Of a stretch of DNA of 32,567 bases, positions 19,853-29,083 are shown in pieces. The notes under the pieces were generated by a model that saw only the letters and a program-made list of their open reading frames with translations, did not search any database and was not told the origin of the DNA. Location: NCBI GenBank assembly GCA_902531025.1, contig CACACV010000003.1, forward strand, positions 1-32,567, written 5' to 3'. Both the position numbers and the translations under genes were made by a program. Every line of letters starts with the position of its first letter. Positions within the stretch are counted from its first letter, which is position 1. The stretch comes from an uncultured Pelagibacteraceae bacterium (GTDB lineage Bacteria > Pseudomonadota > Alphaproteobacteria > Pelagibacterales > Pelagibacteraceae).

Positions 19853-20943
19853 TAATTTTATAAAGTGAATTTTCTAAAAATTTATCTATCTCTCCATCTA
19901 AAACTTTATCTGGGTTAGAATTTTCAAAACCTGTTCTATTGTCTTTAACTAACCTATATGGATGCAAAATATATGATCTAATTTGATGGCCCCATCCTAT
20001 ATCTGACTTGCTATTTTCTATTTTTGAATTTTCTTTTTCCTTTTTTTGTAATTCAAATTCATAAAGTCTGGCTTTAAGCATATTCATACATGTTTCTTTA
20101 TTTTTATGTTGCGACCTTTCATTTTGGCATTGTACCACAATTTTAGTCGGTATATGAGTTATTCTAACTGCACTATCTGTTGTGTTAACATGTTGTCCAC
20201 CTGCTCCGCTTGATCTATACGTATCAACTCGCAAATCTTTTTCAATTATTTCTATATCAATATTCTCATCAATAACTGGATAAATCCATACACTTGCAAA
20301 GCTTGTATGTCTTCTTGCACCAGAATCAAATGGTGAAATTCTTACCAATCGATGAATGCCTGACTCAGATTTTAAAAATCCATATATGTAATCACCTGAA
20401 ATTTTTATTACTGAAGATTTTATTCCAGCTTCATCCCCACGATGTTCGCTAATTAATTCAACTCCATACTTTTTGTTTGAAGCCCATTTCATATACATTC
20501 TTCTTAACATTTCAGCCCAATCCTGACTTTCTGTGCCGCCTGCTCCTGCATGAAATTCTAAATAACAATCTAATGTATCGTTGTCATTTGATAAAAAACA
20601 TTTAATTTCCAACTTTTTAAAATCATCTTTTAAACTTTTGAACTTTATTAATGTTTCTTCTAAAATTTGATTATTATTTTCGTCTTTTGCTAAAATAAAT
20701 ATATCATACAAATCATTGCTTTCTTTCTCAAAATTATTGAAAGATTTGACTAAAAATTGATAATTATTTTTTTCTTTTAATATTTTTTCTGCTTGATCAC
20801 GTCTATTCCAAAAATCTGGCTCTTGAATGGATTTATCTAAATTAGTTATTTTTTTTTCAATTTCTTCTTTTTCAAAGAAACTCCTTAATTCTTTGGTTAA
20901 TAATATCTATTTCTGATTTATAAATTTCTATTTCTGATTCCAT
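19845..20943 (-). CDS. prfB: Peptide chain release factor 2, expressed by +1 programmed frameshift: join 20943..20875 and 20873..19845 on minus strand
   Basis: The track shows only 19845..20711. Upstream ATG at 20943: MESEIEIYKSEIDIINQRIKEFL-TGA. Skipping one T at 20874 continues EKEEIEKKITNLDKSIQEPDFWNRRDQAEKILKEKNNYQFLVKSFNNFEKESNDLYDIF... in the main ORF frame. Total 365 aa; ISPFDSGARRH and SGAGGQHVNTTDSAVR RF2 motifs. Confidence 0.93.
20872..20886 (-). promoter_or_regulatory. prfB programmed +1 frameshift signal
   Basis: AAGGAG-TTT-CTT-TGA-A: SD-like AAGGAG three nt before the CUU slippery codon and in-frame UGA, same layout as E. coli AGGGGG-UAU-CUU-UGA. Confidence 0.93.
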
Positions 20944-23285
20944 TAATAAAACTTTAAAATATTATTTTTAGATAAATTGTTATTTAAGTCATCAATAACA
21001 ATATTTGACATATTTTCAATTTTTTCCTCTTTAAAGGACTCTATTATTGTCTTTTTTGATCCAAAATCTGCTTTTTCTCCTGTAACTGAGTCTACCACCA
21101 TCATTTTAATACCTTTTGCTACCTTGAAAGGCCTGGCTTCATAATTGTTTACAGAATTTTTTATAAATTCTTTAAATATTGGCATTGCTGCCTTTGATCC
21201 TGTTTCAATTTTTCCAAGACTTTTTGGATTGTCATGACCTACATAAACTCCAACAACTAGATTTGAAGTGAAACCTATGAACCATGCATCAGTATTTTTG
21301 TTTGTTGTCCCTGTTTTTCCAGCTATTTGCAAATTCAGATCTCTAAGACCTTTTCCCGTTCCTCTTTTTATAACTCCTTCTAATATTGATGTCATTTGAT
21401 AAGCCGTTTGAGGAGAAAATATTTTTATGAAGTTATTTTTAATATTTGGAATTTTTGACCCATTAAATGAGATTTTATCACAATTATCGCAAACTCTTTT
21501 TTCGTTTTTAAATATTGTGTTCCCTTCACTATCTTGAATTCTATCGATTAAAATTGGATCAACTAGCTTACCTCCATTAACGAAAGAGCAGTAAGCAGTA
21601 GTTATTTTTAATAATGTTGTCTCTTCAGAACCAAGTGAAATTGACATAAGTTCTTCTGGATCTTCATAAATTTTTAGTTTTTTTGAAAAACTGATTATCT
21701 TTTCGATTCCAAGCTCCTGGGCTACCCTTACCGTCATTAAGTTTCTAGATTTCTCAACTCCTGTTCTTAATGTTGAAGATCCATAAAATTTCTTACCATA
21801 ATTTTCTGGCTTCCACATCTTTAAATCAGTACCTTGATCAAGAACAATTGGTGCATCCAAAATTAAAGTAGAAGGAGTAAAATTATTTTCTAAAGCTAAG
21901 GCGTATATGAACGGTTTAAATGCCGAACCTGGTTGCCTTAGAGCTTGGGTAGTTCTGTTAAATTCACTTTTCTTAAAACTAAAACCACCAGACATTGCCA
22001 AAACTCTTCCGCTAAATGGATCCATTGCAACAATACCGCCATTTGCTAAAGGAACTTGTTTCAAGCTATAATTTCCTTGATTTATTTTTTTTACGTAAAT
22101 TATGTCGCCTATTTTAAATATTTGATTTAAATTTTTCCTAGTCCAATTAATATTTTCATGGCTAATAATTCCAACTTTATTTTCTTTTGTTTCAATAACT
22201 GCTTCAAATTTATCTATTCTTTTTACAATTGCTATTTCCCAGCCTATTGATTTTTCTAAATAAAATTTCTCTAGTCCTTTTCTCCATTCATTATTTACTT
22301 TTTTATTTAAAAGGGATCCTCTCCACCCTCTTCTTTTATCATATTTCTCCAGACCTTCTCTTAAAGCTTTTGTGGCTATATTTTGTAAATTTAAATCTAT
22401 AGGAGTTTTGATATTAAAACCTTGCTTATATACTTTTTCAAATCCATAATTGTTAATCACTTTTTTTCTAACTTCTTCAACAAAATATCTTGAATCTTCT
22501 AAATATATTCTTTTTCTTTTTCTCAATTTAATTTCAGAACTAATTATTTCATTATATTGAGCTTCGTTTATGTATGAATTTTCAAATAAATTATTAACAG
22601 CAAGATTTCTTCGGTAAGTTGCTAGTTCTTTATTTTTATAAGGATTGTATTTACTAGGAGCTTTAGGTAATGCTGCCAAGAGTGCGGCTTCAGCGTAATT
22701 TAGTTCATTTATTGATTTATCAAAATATCTTAGGCTCGCGGATGCTATCCCATAACTTCCTTCTCCTAAATAAATTTGATTTAAATATAATTCCAATATC
22801 CTTTCTTTTGTTAAAGCTCTTTCAATTCTGAAAGCAAGAATTGCTTCTTTAATTTTTCTATCAATACTAACTTCATTACTTAACAAAAAATTTTTTGCCA
22901 CTTGTTGGGTAATTGTAGACGCGCCTTCTAGTCTTTTTTCGTTTAAAAGATTATAAAGATTATTCTTAAAAGCTCTTATAACTCCTTTTGCATCTACTCC
23001 TGGATGTTGAAAAAAATTTTTATCTTCCACTGATAAAAATGCATTGATCACTGTACTTGGTATAGAATCAAAAGGAACGAAAATTCGTTTTTCTGTTGAA
23101 AAATCGCTTACAAGCACACCTTCTCCTGAATAAAGCTTGCTAGATACGGGTGGCTTATAGCTTTTTAGATATTTATAATCAGGCAATTTATTTGAATAAA
23201 TCCATAGTATTGAAATTACTGTTAAGAAGAAGAATACAGAAGCTAATGAAAAAAAAATTAGTAATTTTTTTAATAATGAGATCAT
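20943..23285 (-). CDS. mrcA: Class A penicillin-binding protein 1A
   Basis: FLSVEDKNFFQHPGVD, EGASTITQQVAKNF, QPGSAFKPFIY (SxxK), GKTGTTN. 1-nt TAATG overlap with prfB start. Confidence 0.95.
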   Translation of the reverse strand: MISLLKKLLIFFSLASVFFFLTVISILWIYSNKLPDYKYLKSYKPPVSSKLYSGEGVLVSDFSTEKRIFVPFDSIPSTVINAFLSVEDKNFFQHPGVDAKGVIRAFKNNLYNLLNEKRLEGASTITQQVAKNFLLSNEVSIDRKIKEAILAFRIERALTKERILELYLNQIYLGEGSYGIASASLRYFDKSINELNYAEAALLAALPKAPSKYNPYKNKELATYRRNLAVNNLFENSYINEAQYNEIISSEIKLRKRKRIYLEDSRYFVEEVRKKVINNYGFEKVYKQGFNIKTPIDLNLQNIATKALREGLEKYDKRRGWRGSLLNKKVNNEWRKGLEKFYLEKSIGWEIAIVKRIDKFEAVIETKENKVGIISHENINWTRKNLNQIFKIGDIIYVKKINQGNYSLKQVPLANGGIVAMDPFSGRVLAMSGGFSFKKSEFNRTTQALRQPGSAFKPFIYALALENNFTPSTLILDAPIVLDQGTDLKMWKPENYGKKFYGSSTLRTGVEKSRNLMTVRVAQELGIEKIISFSKKLKIYEDPEELMSISLGSEETTLLKITTAYCSFVNGGKLVDPILIDRIQDSEGNTIFKNEKRVCDNCDKISFNGSKIPNIKNNFIKIFSPQTAYQMTSILEGVIKRGTGKGLRDLNLQIAGKTGTTNKNTDAWFIGFTSNLVVGVYVGHDNPKSLGKIETGSKAAMPIFKEFIKNSVNNYEARPFKVAKGIKMMVVDSVTGEKADFGSKKTIIESFKEEKIENMSNIVIDDLNNNLSKNNILKFY

Positions 23286-23364
23286 TTTAGTATTATTTAT
23301 TTAATGAATTTGTTATTGTTATGGCACCGAATTTAAAAAAAACTATGAAAATATATCAAAAATT

Positions 23365-25113
23365 ATGTCAAAAAATTTATACATTGATGCATCGCATCCA
23401 AGTGAAGTTAGGGTTGTTCTTAAAAATGATGAACATATTGAAGATTATGAATATGAAAGTATTAACAACACACTAATTAAAAATAATATCTATTTGGGGA
23501 AAGTAAGTAGGATTGAACCATCTTTACAAGCTGCATTTGTTGACTTCGGAAGGGAAAGGCATGGATTTTTATCTTTTAACGATATCCAGTCAGACTATTA
23601 TCAAATTCCACAAAGTGATTTAGATAAAATTAAGAAAGAAGAGGAAAAAGCTAGAGAAGAACTTTCTAAAGAAGGAGAAAATATTGAGAATAAAATTCTT
23701 GAAGGAAAAAATAATATTAAAATAAATGACCCTGTTGATAAAGAGGAAGTTGAAGAATTAGAGAAAAAAAAATTTCCAACTAAAAGATATAAAATACAAG
23801 AAGTCATAAAACCTAATCAAGTTATTTTGGTTCAAGTACTTAAAGATGAAAGAGGATTTAAAGGTGCCGCACTAAGTACATTTATATCAATAGCAGGTAA
23901 ATATATTGTTTTGATGCCCAACACTGCAAAAGGTGGGGGTATATCAAGAAAAATTTTTAATCCAGGAGAAAGAAAAAAAATAAGAGTTATATTAAATGAA
24001 ATTGAAATTCCAAGAGAAATGGGAATCATTGTAAGAACTGCAGGACTAAACAAAACTAAAAATGAAATAAATAATGACCTAAAAAATTTAATTTCAGTTT
24101 GGAATAAAATAAAAGAAAGCGCAATGAATTCTATTGCTCCATCTTTGATACATCAAGAGAGTGATATAATTAAAAGAAGCATAAGAGATATGCTCGATGA
24201 TGAAACTCAAAGTATAACAGTTGAAGGAAATGAAGGTTATCAAAAAACAAAAAACTATATGAAACTTATGATGCCTAAACATCTAAAAAAAGTAAAAAAG
24301 TATAGAGAAAAAATACCATTATTTTTTAAAGAAAACATAGAGAAAAAACTTTTTGAAATTTATGCATCAGAAGTAGAGCTTAATTCTGGTGGTTATTTAG
24401 TAATAAATCCAACCGAAGCTTTAGTTTCAATAGATGTCAACTCAGGAAAATCTATAAAACAAAAAAATATAGAAAGTACTGCTTTAGATACAAATCTAGA
24501 AGCTGCAGAGGAAATAGCTAGACAAATTAAAATTAGAGACCTTTCTGGTTTAATAATTATTGATTTTATAGATATGTTGAATTTTGGAAATCGAAAACAA
24601 GTAGAGAGAAAAATTAAAGAAAAATGCAGAAATGATAGAGCAAGAATTCAGATTGGTAGAATAAGTAATTTTGGTCTTCTTGAAATGTCCAGACAAAGAT
24701 TGAGAGAGAGCAATATAAAATGGTCAATTAAATTAACTAATGAGTCTCTTGCATTAAAAATAATAAAAATGGTTGAAATAAAAACAATAGAAAATAATGC
24801 AAAAATTATTGAATTACAAATAAACAACAAAATTTCTGATTTTATTGAACAAAACTTTAAAAAAGATTTAAATTATTTTGAAAAAAAAAATAAAGTTAAA
24901 ATCAATATAAAATCTCATGATAACTTAAATTTTGGAGAATATTTAATTGAATATAAGTCTAAATCTAACAAAGTGATAGAAAAAGTAGAAAAACTGGAAA
25001 ATTTAAAAAAAATTGTAAATGAAAATAAAAATAAAAAAACAAATATAATTCCAAAGAAAAAATTATACAAAAAAAAGAAGTATAAAAAAAAATTTGATTT
25101 GAAGAAAAACTAA
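23365..25113 (+). CDS. rne: Ribonuclease E/G family protein
   Basis: S1 region [29 protein letters not shown] with acidic insertion; [29 protein letters not shown]. Confidence 0.93.
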   Translation: MSKNLYIDASHPSEVRVVLKNDEHIEDYEYESINNTLIKNNIYLGKVSRIEPSLQAAFVDFGRERHGFLSFNDIQSDYYQIPQSDLDKIKKEEEKAREELSKEGENIENKILEGKNNIKINDPVDKEEVEELEKKKFPTKRYKIQEVIKPNQVILVQVLKDERGFKGAALSTFISIAGKYIVLMPNTAKGGGISRKIFNPGERKKIRVILNEIEIPREMGIIVRTAGLNKTKNEINNDLKNLISVWNKIKESAMNSIAPSLIHQESDIIKRSIRDMLDDETQSITVEGNEGYQKTKNYMKLMMPKHLKKVKKYREKIPLFFKENIEKKLFEIYASEVELNSGGYLVINPTEALVSIDVNSGKSIKQKNIESTALDTNLEAAEEIARQIKIRDLSGLIIIDFIDMLNFGNRKQVERKIKEKCRNDRARIQIGRISNFGLLEMSRQRLRESNIKWSIKLTNESLALKIIKMVEIKTIENNAKIIELQINNKISDFIEQNFKKDLNYFEKKNKVKINIKSHDNLNFGEYLIEYKSKSNKVIEKVEKLENLKKIVNENKNKKTNIIPKKKLYKKKKYKKKFDLKKN

Positions 25114-25886
25114 ATTAATCCTTTGTTGGTAGTTGAGGCAGATCCAAGCAGGTTTGGTTGAATTCTTCCAGAAAGAAAAGATTTTCTTCCTGCTATTACA
25201 GCAAATTTCATTGCTTCTGCCATATCATATGGTTTTTTAGCTTTTGCAATTGCTGTATTTATTAAAACTCCATCACAACCTAATTCCATAGCAACTGCCG
25301 CATCTGAAGCTTGGCCTATTCCAGCATCAACAATTAATGGCAATTTAGTTTGATGTCTAATTATTTTTAAATTTATTGTATTTTGAATACCTAATCCTGA
25401 TCCAATTGGAGCTGCTAGAGGCATTATTGCACAAGCTCCTACATTTTCTAATCTCTTTGCCATAAGAGGATCGTCATTACAATAGACCATAACTTTAAAT
25501 CCTTCTTTGGTTAAAATCTCAGTAGATTTTAATGTTTCGATTGCGTCAGGAAATAAAGTTTTTTTGTCTCCTAAAACTTCCAACTTAACGAGCTTCCATC
25601 CTCCAATCTCTCTTGCAAGTCTTAATGTTCTAAGAGCTTCGTCAGAAGTAAAACAACCTGCGGTATTAGGTAGGTAGGTAATTTTTTTCGGATCAATATA
25701 ATCCATTAATAACGGTTTTGATTTATCAGATATATTTACTCTTCTAACCGCAACAGTGACTATATCTGCTCCAGATATTTTTATTGCTTTTGCGCATTCT
25801 GACATATTCTTATACTTTCCAGTGCCTACAATTAATCTGGAAGAAAATTTTTTTTTACCCACTATAAATTGATCTTTCTTCTTCAT
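25110..25886 (-). CDS. thiG: Thiazole synthase
   Basis: [68 protein letters not shown]. Confidence 0.96.
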   Translation of the reverse strand: MKKKDQFIVGKKKFSSRLIVGTGKYKNMSECAKAIKISGADIVTVAVRRVNISDKSKPLLMDYIDPKKITYLPNTAGCFTSDEALRTLRLAREIGGWKLVKLEVLGDKKTLFPDAIETLKSTEILTKEGFKVMVYCNDDPLMAKRLENVGACAIMPLAAPIGSGLGIQNTINLKIIRHQTKLPLIVDAGIGQASDAAVAMELGCDGVLINTAIAKAKKPYDMAEAMKFAVIAGRKSFLSGRIQPNLLGSASTTNKGLI

Positions 25887-26104
25887 TAACCCCCACCAAT
25901 AAAATTTACTATTTCAATCTTATCTCCAGATTTTAAAATAATTTTACCTATTCTTTTTTTATCTACAATTTGCCTATTTAGCTCAATAGCTATCTTTTTA
26001 ATTGGCAATTTTAACTTGTCGATTAGATTTTTTAATGAATATTTTAGATTTACAGTCATTTGTTTGCCGTTGACTATAATTTTTATTTTATTTTTTTTTC
26101 TCAT
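25886..26104 (-). CDS. thiS: Sulfur carrier protein ThiS
   Basis: Ubiquitin-like, C-terminal EIVNFIGGG. The track starts at 26143, but the ATG at 26104 ([13 protein letters not shown]...) is the likely start. Confidence 0.88.
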   Translation of the reverse strand: MRKKNKIKIIVNGKQMTVNLKYSLKNLIDKLKLPIKKIAIELNRQIVDKKRIGKIILKSGDKIEIVNFIGGG

Positions 26105-26120
26105 AGAATATAAGGTTTTT

Positions 26121-26564
26121 GTGAGCAAAATACTAATTATCAATGGTCCAAATCTTAATCTATTAGGTGAAAGAGAACAATCACAATATGGAAAAAAAGA
26201 TTATAAGTTTTTAGAAGAAATCTGTTTAAATAGAGCCAAAGAATTAAAAATAGACTTGGAAATTAAACAATCTAATGTTGAAGGTGAAATTGTAAATATT
26301 ATACAAGACTCAAGAAATACTCATGATGGAATAATTATTAATGCTGGAGGCTACACTCATACCTCGGTTGCTATTAGAGATTCTTTAAATATTTTTAAAA
26401 AACCTATTATAGAACTTCATATATCAAATATTTATAAAAGAGAAGATTTTAGACAAAAATCATTAATAAGTGATGTTGTAACTGGTGGTATTTTTGGCCT
26501 AGGTGTAGATGGTTATATTTTAGCCATAAATTCAATGCAAAAGTTATTGCAAAATGGAAATTGA
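26121..26564 (+). CDS. aroQ: Type II 3-dehydroquinate dehydratase
   Basis: GTG start at 26121 after AAGG: (V)SKILIINGPNLNLLGERE, IINAGGYTHTSVAIRD, PIIELHISN. The track's earlier ATG at 26016 lies antisense inside thiS. Confidence 0.93.
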   Translation: MSKILIINGPNLNLLGEREQSQYGKKDYKFLEEICLNRAKELKIDLEIKQSNVEGEIVNIIQDSRNTHDGIIINAGGYTHTSVAIRDSLNIFKKPIIELHISNIYKREDFRQKSLISDVVTGGIFGLGVDGYILAINSMQKLLQNGN

Positions 26565-26910
26565 TAAAAAAATAATTTTAAGACTAGTCCAAGCTTTAGA
26601 TGATTTAAAAAAATCATTAAAAGGAATTGAAATAGATAGCAAAGATGAACCTATAGAAGAAGAGATAGAAATATCCGGAACCATTATTAAAAGTCCAATA
26701 GTTGGGACAGCTTATCTGGCGCCAGAACCAGGTGGAAAACAATTCATAGAAGTTGGAAAAAAAATCAAAAAAGGTGATACAATAATGATTGTTGAAGCAA
26801 TGAAAACCATGAATCATGTTCCTTCAACTTCAGGCGGAATAGTAAAAGAAATCTCTGTTGAAGACGGTCAACCAGTAGAGTTTGGTCAAAAACTTATAAT
26901 ACTTGAGTAA
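26554..26910 (+). CDS. accB: Acetyl-CoA carboxylase biotin carboxyl carrier protein
   Basis: VEAMKTMNHV biotinylation motif, SPIVGTAYLAPEPGGKQFIEVG. Confidence 0.95.
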   Translation: MEIDKKIILRLVQALDDLKKSLKGIEIDSKDEPIEEEIEISGTIIKSPIVGTAYLAPEPGGKQFIEVGKKIKKGDTIMIVEAMKTMNHVPSTSGGIVKEISVEDGQPVEFGQKLIILE

Positions 26911-28247
26911 TGTTCAAAAAAATCCTTATTGCTAACCGAGGGGAAATTGCAGTCAGAATAATAAGAGCTTGTAGAGAATGGGGTATATCTACTGTAGCGA
27001 TTCACTCTGATGTTGATAAAAACAGTATGCATGTGAGATTAGCGGATGAGAGTGTTTGCGTTGGAACACATCAGCCAGAAAATAGTTATTTAAATATTCC
27101 ATCAATAATGTCTGCAATTGAATTAACTAATGCTGATGCAGTACATCCTGGATATGGCTTTTTATCTGAAAATGCAGAATTTGCAAAAATCTTGGAGGAT
27201 TATAAAATTAAGTTTATTGGACCATCTTCTAAATTAATTAAAATGATGGGTGATAAAATACAAGCTAAAAAAATTGCTAAGCAATATGGTTTACCAGTAA
27301 TTGAAGGTTCTGAGGGTGGTGTTGTAGATATAAATGAAGCTAAAAAAATTTGTAAAAATACTGGATTTCCTATCCTTATAAAAGCAGCTGGTGGTGGTGG
27401 TGGAAAAGGAATGAAAATAGTAAATAAAGATCAGGAATTTGAGAATTTATTCTTAACAGCAAAATTAGAAGCAAAAAAATTTTTTGGCAATGATGAAGTA
27501 TATATAGAAAAATTTTTTCAAAATCCGAGGCATATAGAAGTACAAATCTTATCAGGCAAAAATAGAACTGTTCATTTGCACGAAAGAGATTGCTCGGTTC
27601 AAAGAAGGCATCAAAAACTAATTGAAGAAACCCCTAGTCCTATTTTGAATGAAGAATTGAGAAAAGATTTATTTGATAAAACAGTAAAAATGGTCAATCA
27701 AATAGGTTATGAAGGAGCTGGAACAGTAGAATTTATATATGAGAATAATAAATTTTATTTTTTAGAAATGAATACAAGAGTACAAGTTGAACATCCGGTC
27801 ACAGAAATGGTTACTGGAATAGATATTATAAAGGAACAAATTTGGATAGCATACACAGGAGAAACTGCTTTAAAACAAGATGATGTTAAACCAAGAGGCC
27901 ATGCAATAGAATGTAGAATAAATGCTGAAGATGCAAGTAAAAATTTTCAACCTTCACCTGGGACCATAGGTATGTGTCATCAACCATCTGGATTTAGAAC
28001 TAGAGTAGATGGATCAATTTACCAAGGTTATAAAGTAACTCCTTATTATGATAGCATGATTTGTAAATTAATTTGTCATGGAAGAAACAGAAAAGAGGCA
28101 ATCCAAAGAATGCAAAGATCATTAGATGAATTTGTAATTGAGGGAATTAAAACCACAATTGATCTACATAAAAAACTTCTTGATCACGAAAAATTTATTT
28201 CTTCTGATTTTAATGTTGGTTGGTTAGATAATGAAAAAATTATTTAA
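26910..28247 (+). CDS. accC: Biotin carboxylase subunit of acetyl-CoA carboxylase
   Basis: KILIANRGEIAVRIIRA, HPGYGFLSENAEFA, AAGGGGGKGM, EMNTRVQVEHPVTEMVTG. 1-nt overlap with accB. Confidence 0.96.
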   Translation: MFKKILIANRGEIAVRIIRACREWGISTVAIHSDVDKNSMHVRLADESVCVGTHQPENSYLNIPSIMSAIELTNADAVHPGYGFLSENAEFAKILEDYKIKFIGPSSKLIKMMGDKIQAKKIAKQYGLPVIEGSEGGVVDINEAKKICKNTGFPILIKAAGGGGGKGMKIVNKDQEFENLFLTAKLEAKKFFGNDEVYIEKFFQNPRHIEVQILSGKNRTVHLHERDCSVQRRHQKLIEETPSPILNEELRKDLFDKTVKMVNQIGYEGAGTVEFIYENNKFYFLEMNTRVQVEHPVTEMVTGIDIIKEQIWIAYTGETALKQDDVKPRGHAIECRINAEDASKNFQPSPGTIGMCHQPSGFRTRVDGSIYQGYKVTPYYDSMICKLICHGRNRKEAIQRMQRSLDEFVIEGIKTTIDLHKKLLDHEKFISSDFNVGWLDNEKII

Positions 28248-28651
28248 CTAAAACATTTTTTAAGCCATATATCATAAATTGGATGATCAAATGGTCTTAT
28301 TGATGGGCTAGACGCAAAAGTCCATCCATTAAAAATGAATACTTTATTATTGTTTTTTGATTTTAAATCTTTTACTTGCATATACGCAGTGACCTCAGGA
28401 TCATCATCAAACTTAGAGTTTCGACACTTTAAAACATTGATTTGTAAATTTTGAAAAATAAACTCTTCTCCTATTCTAATACTAATACTTGAAGTTTTTG
28501 AACTTACCTTATCTAAGATATTCAACTCTGCATACTCTTCATTTATCACATCATCTTGGGTAAAAGCATTGAAAAAAATTAATTGACTAATAAAAAGTAC
28601 AAAAAAAATTAAGCTAACCTTGCCAAGAATTATATTTTTTTTTGAGTGCAT
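28244..28651 (-). CDS. DUF2155 domain-containing exported protein
   Basis: Signal-peptide-like N-terminus; FIFNGWTFASSPSIRPFDHPIYDIWLKKC characteristic C-terminus. Confidence 0.85.
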   Translation of the reverse strand: MHSKKNIILGKVSLIFFVLFISQLIFFNAFTQDDVINEEYAELNILDKVSSKTSSISIRIGEEFIFQNLQINVLKCRNSKFDDDPEVTAYMQVKDLKSKNNNKVFIFNGWTFASSPSIRPFDHPIYDIWLKKCFS

Positions 28652-28973
28652 CTTTATTTTTTTTTGGATGATAAGATTTTTCAGTTCCTGTTTGGTTTGG
28701 CAAATGTTCTTTTTGCCATTTATATTTTTTTAATTCATGGGAGTTTTCTATTTTATTTCCAATATGGTGCATCCAAGAATACCATTCATTAGGTATTTTT
28801 GAAGCTTCAATTTCTCCATTATATATAATCCATCTTTTTCCTGAATTACTTTGGTAGTATTTATTTCCATGTTTATCTTTGCCAACATATTTCCCATAAA
28901 TAAAAGTTTGAATTCTGGTTCCTAAAGTTTGTTGATTCCACCATGTGAAAATTTCTTTAAATATTGTCAACAT
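28614..28973 (-). CDS. NADH:ubiquinone oxidoreductase NDUFA12 (B17.2)-like subunit
   Basis: GKYVGKDKHGNKYYQS, RWIIYNGEIEASKIPNEWYSWMHH match the NDUFA12 family. Confidence 0.92.
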   Translation of the reverse strand: MLTIFKEIFTWWNQQTLGTRIQTFIYGKYVGKDKHGNKYYQSNSGKRWIIYNGEIEASKIPNEWYSWMHHIGNKIENSHELKKYKWQKEHLPNQTGTEKSYHPKKNKDALKKKYNSWQG

Positions 28974-29015
28974 AAAAATAAATTATTATTTCAATTTAAA
29001 ATTGTAAAAAATAAA

Positions 29016-29044
29016 TTAGACTAAAAATTAATTTTGTATATACA
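29016..29044 (+). promoter_or_regulatory. Possible sigma70-like promoter of the NrdJ-like gene
   Basis: TTAGAC - 17 bp - TATACA ahead of the ATG at 29084. Weak in an AT-rich background. Confidence 0.3.
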
Positions 29045-29083
29045 TAAATTGTTGAACATTCAAATTTATAAATAAGGAAAATA

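Noticed and set aside
23641-23790. Lys/Glu-rich insertion in the RNase E S1 region as a possible foreign insertion
   Set aside because: An acidic/charged insertion at this position is common in alphaproteobacterial RNase E; frame intact.
23601-24830. Minus-strand ORFs of 60-73 aa
   Set aside because: Antisense to the RNase E/G gene; composition expected from shadow frames.
25668-25680. TAGGTAGGTAGGTA short tandem repeat
   Set aside because: Encodes the conserved [10 protein letters not shown] stretch of ThiG; only three units, so coincidence of codon choice.
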